47,601 nucleotides of DNA from an uncultured Pelagibacteraceae bacterium (GTDB lineage: Bacteria > Pseudomonadota > Alphaproteobacteria > Pelagibacterales > Pelagibacteraceae): assembly GCA_902597175.1 (NCBI GenBank), contig CACJWN010000009.1:1-47601 (forward strand), in the 5' to 3' direction. A program made the position numbers and the translations under genes. Positions 43,484-47,601 of the stretch are shown piece by piece. The notes beneath the pieces are model-generated. The model searched no databases and was not told where the DNA came from. It saw nothing but the letters and a program-made list of their open reading frames with translations. The stretch's first letter is position 1, and every line of letters begins with the position of its first letter.

Positions 43484-44416
43484 TTAAAACCAAGAGATAT
43501 TTTTGGATTTACAAATTTCTTGAACTTTTTTTGGATAGTCAGTGATAATTCCATCAACTCCGTACTCGATCATTCTAATAATATCTTTTTCTCTATTCAC
43601 TGTCCAAACACAAGTAGCTAAACCATGTTTGTGTGCTAATTCTACATTTTGTTTAGTCACATCACGGTAGAAAACACTCCATACATGTCCCTCTAGCGAT
43701 TTAATAATATTTGGTAGCAAAAATAATTCTTCCATAGGATAATTTTTAACCATCCATGGAGAGTTCTCGTAAATATTCTTTTTAGTTATTGAAAGTCCTT
43801 GTTGTAGAGTAATAAATCCTCTTAGGATATTTGGGTTTTGTTTTTTAAGAGCATACAAAATTCTAAAATCATAAGAAGTGATTAAAGTTCTATCCTCAAG
43901 ATTATAGTCTTTTATATCTTTAAGAATTAAAGAAACCATTTTCTCTGGATCTGGTGTTACGTTTTCTTGTGTTGGAGTTGATTTAATTTCTAAATTTAAA
44001 AATACATCTTTATATTTATCTTCCGTCACTAATTTAAAGAAATCAGTTAATTTTGGTATTTTTTCACCTGTAATAGGTTTTTGATTTTTAAATCTTTTTG
44101 CGTACTTTGTTTCGGGCTTTATACTTCCAATACTATACTTACTTATTTCATCATAATTCAGTTCTACTAATTTCATGCTTTTATCTGTGATCCAGTTCCC
44201 TGAGGCATCTTTAACTAAATCAGGATTTAATCTGTAATCATGAAATATTGTTGGAATATTATCTTTTGAAATTACAACATCGAACTCAACAGCTTTGATA
44301 CCAAGATCAAAAGTATATTTAAAACCGGAGATTGAGTTTTCAACAATATCACCTCTAGCTCCCCTGTGGCCGTAAATTCTTATGTAGTTAGGTTTCGTTA
44401 AAAATGGATTGATCAA
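43484..44416 (-). CDS. Glycerophosphodiester phosphodiesterase (UgpQ/GlpQ family)
   Basis: 310 residues, no signal peptide, so probably cytoplasmic like UgpQ. The GDPD catalytic start is RIYGHRGARGDIVENSISGF, then AVEFDVVISKDNIPTIFHDY with the metal-binding E-x-D and catalytic HD. C-terminal GVDGIITDYPKKV is typical. It releases glycerol-3-phosphate from glycerophosphodiesters such as glycerophosphocholine. It overlaps ugpC by four bases, so it is translated with the importer of its substrates. Confidence 0.92.
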   Translation of the reverse strand: MINPFLTKPNYIRIYGHRGARGDIVENSISGFKYTFDLGIKAVEFDVVISKDNIPTIFHDYRLNPDLVKDASGNWITDKSMKLVELNYDEISKYSIGSIKPETKYAKRFKNQKPITGEKIPKLTDFFKLVTEDKYKDVFLNLEIKSTPTQENVTPDPEKMVSLILKDIKDYNLEDRTLITSYDFRILYALKKQNPNILRGFITLQQGLSITKKNIYENSPWMVKNYPMEELFLLPNIIKSLEGHVWSVFYRDVTKQNVELAHKHGLATCVWTVNREKDIIRMIEYGVDGIITDYPKKVQEICKSKNISWF

Positions 44417-45468
44417 TTAATCCTCAAATCAGTATTAGTATCAAACAGGTGTAGTTTGTCATTTTGAATGGAAAGATTAATATTTTTTCCAATAGTATCT
44501 TCTTTAACAACACCTGAGATACTTGCAACTAAAATTTCATTACTATTTTCAAGTTTACCATGAATAAGTGTATTAGCTCCGATCAGCTCTACGAGTTCAA
44601 CTTTTAACTTGATTGGACCATTTTGATCTAATTCAAAATCTTCAGGTCGCATACCTATATTAACAGGTCCATTAAATTTTGAATTCACTGAAAGTGAAGC
44701 TTTGTTTGCTAAAATCAATTTGTTGCCTCCACAATTACCTTTTAAAATATTCATTGCAGGACTTCCAATAAATTGAGCCGTGAATAAAGTTTTAGGTTTC
44801 GTATAGACTTCTAAAGGTGTTCCAATATGTTCTACATTACCTTCATTCATTACAATCATTCGATCAGCTAAAGTCATCGCTTCAACTTGATCATGTGTTA
44901 CATAAAGAGAAGTAGTTTTTAATTGAGTTTGAAGTTTTTTAATCTCTAATCTCATTTGAACCCTCAATTTGGCATCAAGGTTTGATAAGGGTTCATCAAA
45001 TAAAAAAGCCACGGGGTTTCTAACAATGGCTCTTCCCATAGCAACTCTTTGTCTTTGTCCACCAGATAATTGATTGGGTTTTCTCTCTAATAATTCTCCA
45101 AGCTCTAAAATTTCAGCAGCTTTTTGAACTCTAGACTCAATTTCTTCTTTTGGCACTTTCGCAATTTTTAAACCATAGGCCATGTTACCAAAAACAGTCA
45201 TGTGAGGATAAAGAGCGTAATTTTGAAATACCATTGCAATATTTCGCTCCATGGGTTCAAGCTCGTTTACTTTTTTATTATCAATTAAAATATTTCCTTC
45301 ATTAGCATCTTCTAAGCCTGCCACCATTCTTAATAAAGTTGATTTTCCGCAACCTGATGGTCCAACTATTACAATCAGCTCACCATCTTTAACATCAATA
45401 CTCAGATCGTGAATAACCTGAGTTTTTCCGAAAGATTTCTTTAAATTTTGTAAACTAATTTGAGACAT
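44413..45468 (-). CDS. ugpC: sn-glycerol-3-phosphate ABC transporter ATP-binding protein
   Basis: 351 residues, the MalK/UgpC type with an N-terminal ATPase and a C-terminal TOBE domain. Walker A is [14 protein letters not shown], the signature LSGGQRQRVAMGRA, Walker B FLFDEPLSNLD. The C-terminal domain begins at FIGSPAMN and contains VNIGMRPEDFEL. Its place in a ugpB-A-E-C run ending in a phosphodiesterase supports the Ugp assignment over a sugar transporter. It shares one base with ugpE. Confidence 0.92.
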   Translation of the reverse strand: MSQISLQNLKKSFGKTQVIHDLSIDVKDGELIVIVGPSGCGKSTLLRMVAGLEDANEGNILIDNKKVNELEPMERNIAMVFQNYALYPHMTVFGNMAYGLKIAKVPKEEIESRVQKAAEILELGELLERKPNQLSGGQRQRVAMGRAIVRNPVAFLFDEPLSNLDAKLRVQMRLEIKKLQTQLKTTSLYVTHDQVEAMTLADRMIVMNEGNVEHIGTPLEVYTKPKTLFTAQFIGSPAMNILKGNCGGNKLILANKASLSVNSKFNGPVNIGMRPEDFELDQNGPIKLKVELVELIGANTLIHGKLENSNEILVASISGVVKEDTIGKNINLSIQNDKLHLFDTNTDLRIN

Positions 45469-46322
45469 TATTTATCGCTTTCTAATAATCCTTTAACAAA
45501 AAACTTTTGCATACTAATTACTACTATGACTGGAGGAACCATAGCTAACATCGCAGTTGCCATAACCGTTGGCCAGTGTGCATAGTCATCGCCCGTAGGT
45601 ATCATTGAGTCAATAGCCATCACAATAGTTCTCATGTCAGGATCAGTCGTCATTAATAGCGGCCATAAATATTGATTCCAACCAAAAATAAATAAAATAA
45701 CAAATAAAGCTGCAATATTAGTTTTACTAATTGGAACTAATATATCAAAAAAGAAACGCATTGGACTACAGCCGTCCATTCTAGCTGCTTCAACCATTTC
45801 ATCAGGTATGGTCATAAAAAATTGTCTAAATAAAAAAGTTGCTGTGGCTGATGCAATTAATGGGAAGATTAATCCTGTGTAAGAGTTAAGTAGATTTAAA
45901 TTTGCAACAACTTCATAAGTTGGCACTATTCTTACTTCTACTGGTAGCATTAGAGTAATAAAAATTAACCAAAAACATAAATTCCTGAAAGGAAATCTGA
46001 AATAAACAAATGCAAAAGCTGATAATAATGAGATAATAATTTTTCCAACTGTGATGCCGATTGCCATGATTGCTGAGTTCATCATCATTTTTATAACAGG
46101 CACTTTTGCACCATACCCTTCTGGTGAGCCTCTAAATAATGCATTAGCATAATTTTCAAAGAACTCTGTTCCTGGTAACATTGGTAATGGAGGATAAATA
46201 ATTGCATCTTGAGTAACAGTGGATGCAACGAAAGTAAGCCACACCGGAAAAAATATGAATAATACCCCAAGAATTAAACCAAGGTGAGTTAACCAATAAC
46301 CTGATTTCTTTTTTTCAACCAT
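45468..46322 (-). CDS. ugpE: sn-glycerol-3-phosphate ABC transporter permease UgpE
   Basis: 284 residues, six transmembrane helices, carbohydrate-type permease of the MalG group. The coupling motif appears as EMVEAARMDGCSPMRFFFDILVP. The segment LMTTDPDMRTIVMAIDSMIP is close to UgpE proteins. It overlaps both neighbours by one base. With UgpA it forms the channel for glycerol-3-phosphate or glycerophosphodiesters. Confidence 0.92.
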   Translation of the reverse strand: MVEKKKSGYWLTHLGLILGVLFIFFPVWLTFVASTVTQDAIIYPPLPMLPGTEFFENYANALFRGSPEGYGAKVPVIKMMMNSAIMAIGITVGKIIISLLSAFAFVYFRFPFRNLCFWLIFITLMLPVEVRIVPTYEVVANLNLLNSYTGLIFPLIASATATFLFRQFFMTIPDEMVEAARMDGCSPMRFFFDILVPISKTNIAALFVILFIFGWNQYLWPLLMTTDPDMRTIVMAIDSMIPTGDDYAHWPTVMATAMLAMVPPVIVVISMQKFFVKGLLESDK

Positions 46323-47203
46323 TAGTAATGAACCTTTCTCTCTATATATTTAAATTGAATGACGGTTAAAATTCCGACTAAAACTAGTAGGATTACAGAC
46401 TGAGCGGCACTTGATCCAAGATCTTGGCTCACAAACCCATCAGAGAATACTTTATATACTAGTATAGTAGTCGATTGTTCAGGTCCGCCTGAAGTTATTG
46501 TATGAATTACTCCAAAAGTATCAAAAAAAGCATAAACAATATTTACTACTAATAAAAAGAATGTGATGGGTGAAAGTAGAGGTATTACAATCGTTCCAAA
46601 CCTTTTCCAAAAACTAGCACCATCTATTGCAGCCGCCTCAATAATGGATTTTGGAATAGCTTGTAGTCCTGCTAAAAAAAATAAAAAGTTATAACTTATT
46701 CTTCCCCATGACGAAGCTAAAATAACTAGAAACATTGCTTGATCACCTTTTAAAGTATGATTCCATTCATAACCTAAAGCTTTAAGATAATAAGAAGCTA
46801 ACCCAATGTTTCCATTGAACATAAATAACCATAGAACACCTGCGATAGCTGGTGCTATAGCGTAAGGCCAAATTAATAATGTTTGATAAACTCCTGCACC
46901 TTTAATTAATCGATCGGCTAATGCTGCTAAGTATAAACCTAAAGCCATTGATGAAACTGATACTGCAGTTGAAAAAATTACTGTCGTTTTAAAACTTGCT
47001 AAATAATAAGGGTCGGACAATAAAAATCTAAAATTATCTAAACCTACAAATTCTGTCTTTAGACCAAAAGGATCTGGTAGAAATAAAGAATTCCAAATCG
47101 CTTGGCCGGAAGGATAAAAAAAGAAAACAAAAGAAATGAGTAGCTGAGGTGCAACTAGCAGCGCTGGTAACCACCAGCCTTTAAAAAAAACTCTTTTTTC
47201 CAT
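46322..47203 (-). CDS. ugpA: sn-glycerol-3-phosphate ABC transporter permease UgpA
   Basis: 293 residues, six transmembrane helices, permease of the MalF group. The N-terminal LPALLVAPQLLISFVFFFYPSGQAIWNSL, and the coupling motif SIIEAAAIDGASFWKRFGTIVIPLL, are typical of UgpA; VIHTITSGGPEQSTTILVYKVF follows. A hairpin lies in the 52-base gap to ugpB upstream, probably limiting its expression relative to the binding protein. Confidence 0.93.
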   Translation of the reverse strand: MEKRVFFKGWWLPALLVAPQLLISFVFFFYPSGQAIWNSLFLPDPFGLKTEFVGLDNFRFLLSDPYYLASFKTTVIFSTAVSVSSMALGLYLAALADRLIKGAGVYQTLLIWPYAIAPAIAGVLWLFMFNGNIGLASYYLKALGYEWNHTLKGDQAMFLVILASSWGRISYNFLFFLAGLQAIPKSIIEAAAIDGASFWKRFGTIVIPLLSPITFFLLVVNIVYAFFDTFGVIHTITSGGPEQSTTILVYKVFSDGFVSQDLGSSAAQSVILLVLVGILTVIQFKYIERKVHY

Positions 47204-47216
47204 TTGATCTTTAGAA

Positions 47217-47244
47217 GTATACCAGGGGCTTTCGCCCCTGATAC
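47217..47244 (-). terminator. Hairpin between ugpB and ugpA
   Basis: CAGGGGC and GCCCCTG form a perfect seven-base stem closed by a GAAA tetraloop (minus strand), extended by GTAT/ATAC after a two-base bulge. There is no T-run, so it looks like a 3'-end stabiliser for ugpB mRNA more than a full terminator. Confidence 0.65.
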
Positions 47245-47255
47245 GTTAAATTGAT

Positions 47256-47600
47256 TTATTTGTTTGCTCTCTCAAATCTTCTTAAAAGAACGTTACCTCT
47301 TCTAACAGCATTGTCTAAAGCTACTTGAGCAGTTTTGCTGCCGTTGTAAACTCCTTCCATCTCTTCATCGATAATACCTCTTATCTGATCAAAAGATCCA
47401 AGACGTAACCCTTTTGAGTTTTGAGTAACTTTATTTCTCATCATCTGTATTCCAGCTAAATCAGTTCCAGGATTTGCTTTATAAAAACCTGAACTTTTAG
47501 TTTTTTTAGCTGCAGCAGTTGTAACACCTAAGTAACCAGTATCTTGGTGCCACTTAGCTTGAATATCAGTTTTAGATAAGAAAGCTAAGAACGCAGCTGT
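47256..47600 (-). CDS. ugpB: Glycerol-3-phosphate-binding protein UgpB, N-terminus beyond the window
   Basis: Only the last 114 codons are visible; the frame is open to the right edge. The visible part reads FLAFLSKTDIQAKWHQDTGYLG, then GFYKANPGTDLAGIQMMRNKV, NSKGLRLGSFDQIRGIIDEEME and a C-terminal NVLLRRFERANK, closely like the end of UgpB proteins. It would bind glycerol-3-phosphate or glycerophosphocholine in the periplasm. The gene continues outside the window, as does any Pho box before it. Confidence 0.9.
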   Translation of the reverse strand, partial: TAAFLAFLSKTDIQAKWHQDTGYLGVTTAAAKKTKSSGFYKANPGTDLAGIQMMRNKVTQNSKGLRLGSFDQIRGIIDEEMEGVYNGSKTAQVALDNAVRRGNVLLRRFERANK

Positions 47601-47601
47601 T

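Overview
The window is an AT-rich (about 30% G+C by eye), gene-dense bacterial chromosome segment. It best fits a marine alphaproteobacterium of the SAR11 clade (Pelagibacterales), probably a surface-ocean Pelagibacter-like lineage adapted to low phosphate. This rests on the alphaproteobacterial gene set (GcrA, DUF2093, BamF-like lipoprotein, HisZ with short HisG, a tRNA-His lacking G-1, membrane-anchored cytochrome c beside kdsB/pheA), on A/T homopolymer runs, on very short or overlapping gene junctions, and on the phosphorus gene content. I see no insertion sequence, prophage, CRISPR array or plasmid gene. No gene-free stretch exceeds 300 bases; the longest is about 240 bases at 14425-14665. 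A phylogeny would be needed to fix the exact lineage.

Region 1 (1-26,200) is a housekeeping mosaic. It runs: end of a lipid A acyltransferase gene, DUF2093, purD and rsmD; then pgi, a BamF-like lipoprotein, lspA, ileS, ribF and a HAD phosphatase on the minus strand; groES-groEL with a heat-shock-type promoter; a tRNA-His-hisS-hisZ-hisG unit; cspA and accA; glcB; an SRP RNA-dnaX-ybaB-recR unit; pheA and kdsB; a membrane cytochrome c; argF, argD and an ABC-2 permease.

Region 2 (26,300-28,300) holds gcrA, a small membrane protein, and an arsenic pair (arsC plus an AqpS-like aquaporin).

Region 3 (28,314-47,601) is an almost continuous phosphorus locus: ppx and ppk; sixA; phoB, phoU, pstB, pstA, pstC and pstS; an unknown secreted protein; phoR; a glycosyltransferase and a PlcP-type phospholipase C that fit replacement of phospholipids by glycolipids; a divergent diacylglycerol kinase-like gene; a lysine-rich small protein; and a glycerophosphodiesterase with ugpC, ugpE, ugpA and the end of ugpB. 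Two sites of matching 7-4-7 architecture resemble Pho boxes, one before pstS and one between plcP and the kinase gene. Together the genes would sense phosphate, import it, store it as polyphosphate, recover it from membrane lipids and glycerophosphodiesters, and remove arsenate that enters by the phosphate route.

The most interesting points are the compact phosphate/arsenic/lipid-renovation locus and its Pho-box architecture; a 20-base dyad touching the pstS Pho box; an A8 slippery site in dnaX that would yield a gamma-length product; structural RNAs ending only 4-6 bases before hisS and dnaX; the missing riboswitch before glcB; a transmembrane tail on AccA; and a terminator hairpin lying inside hisG.
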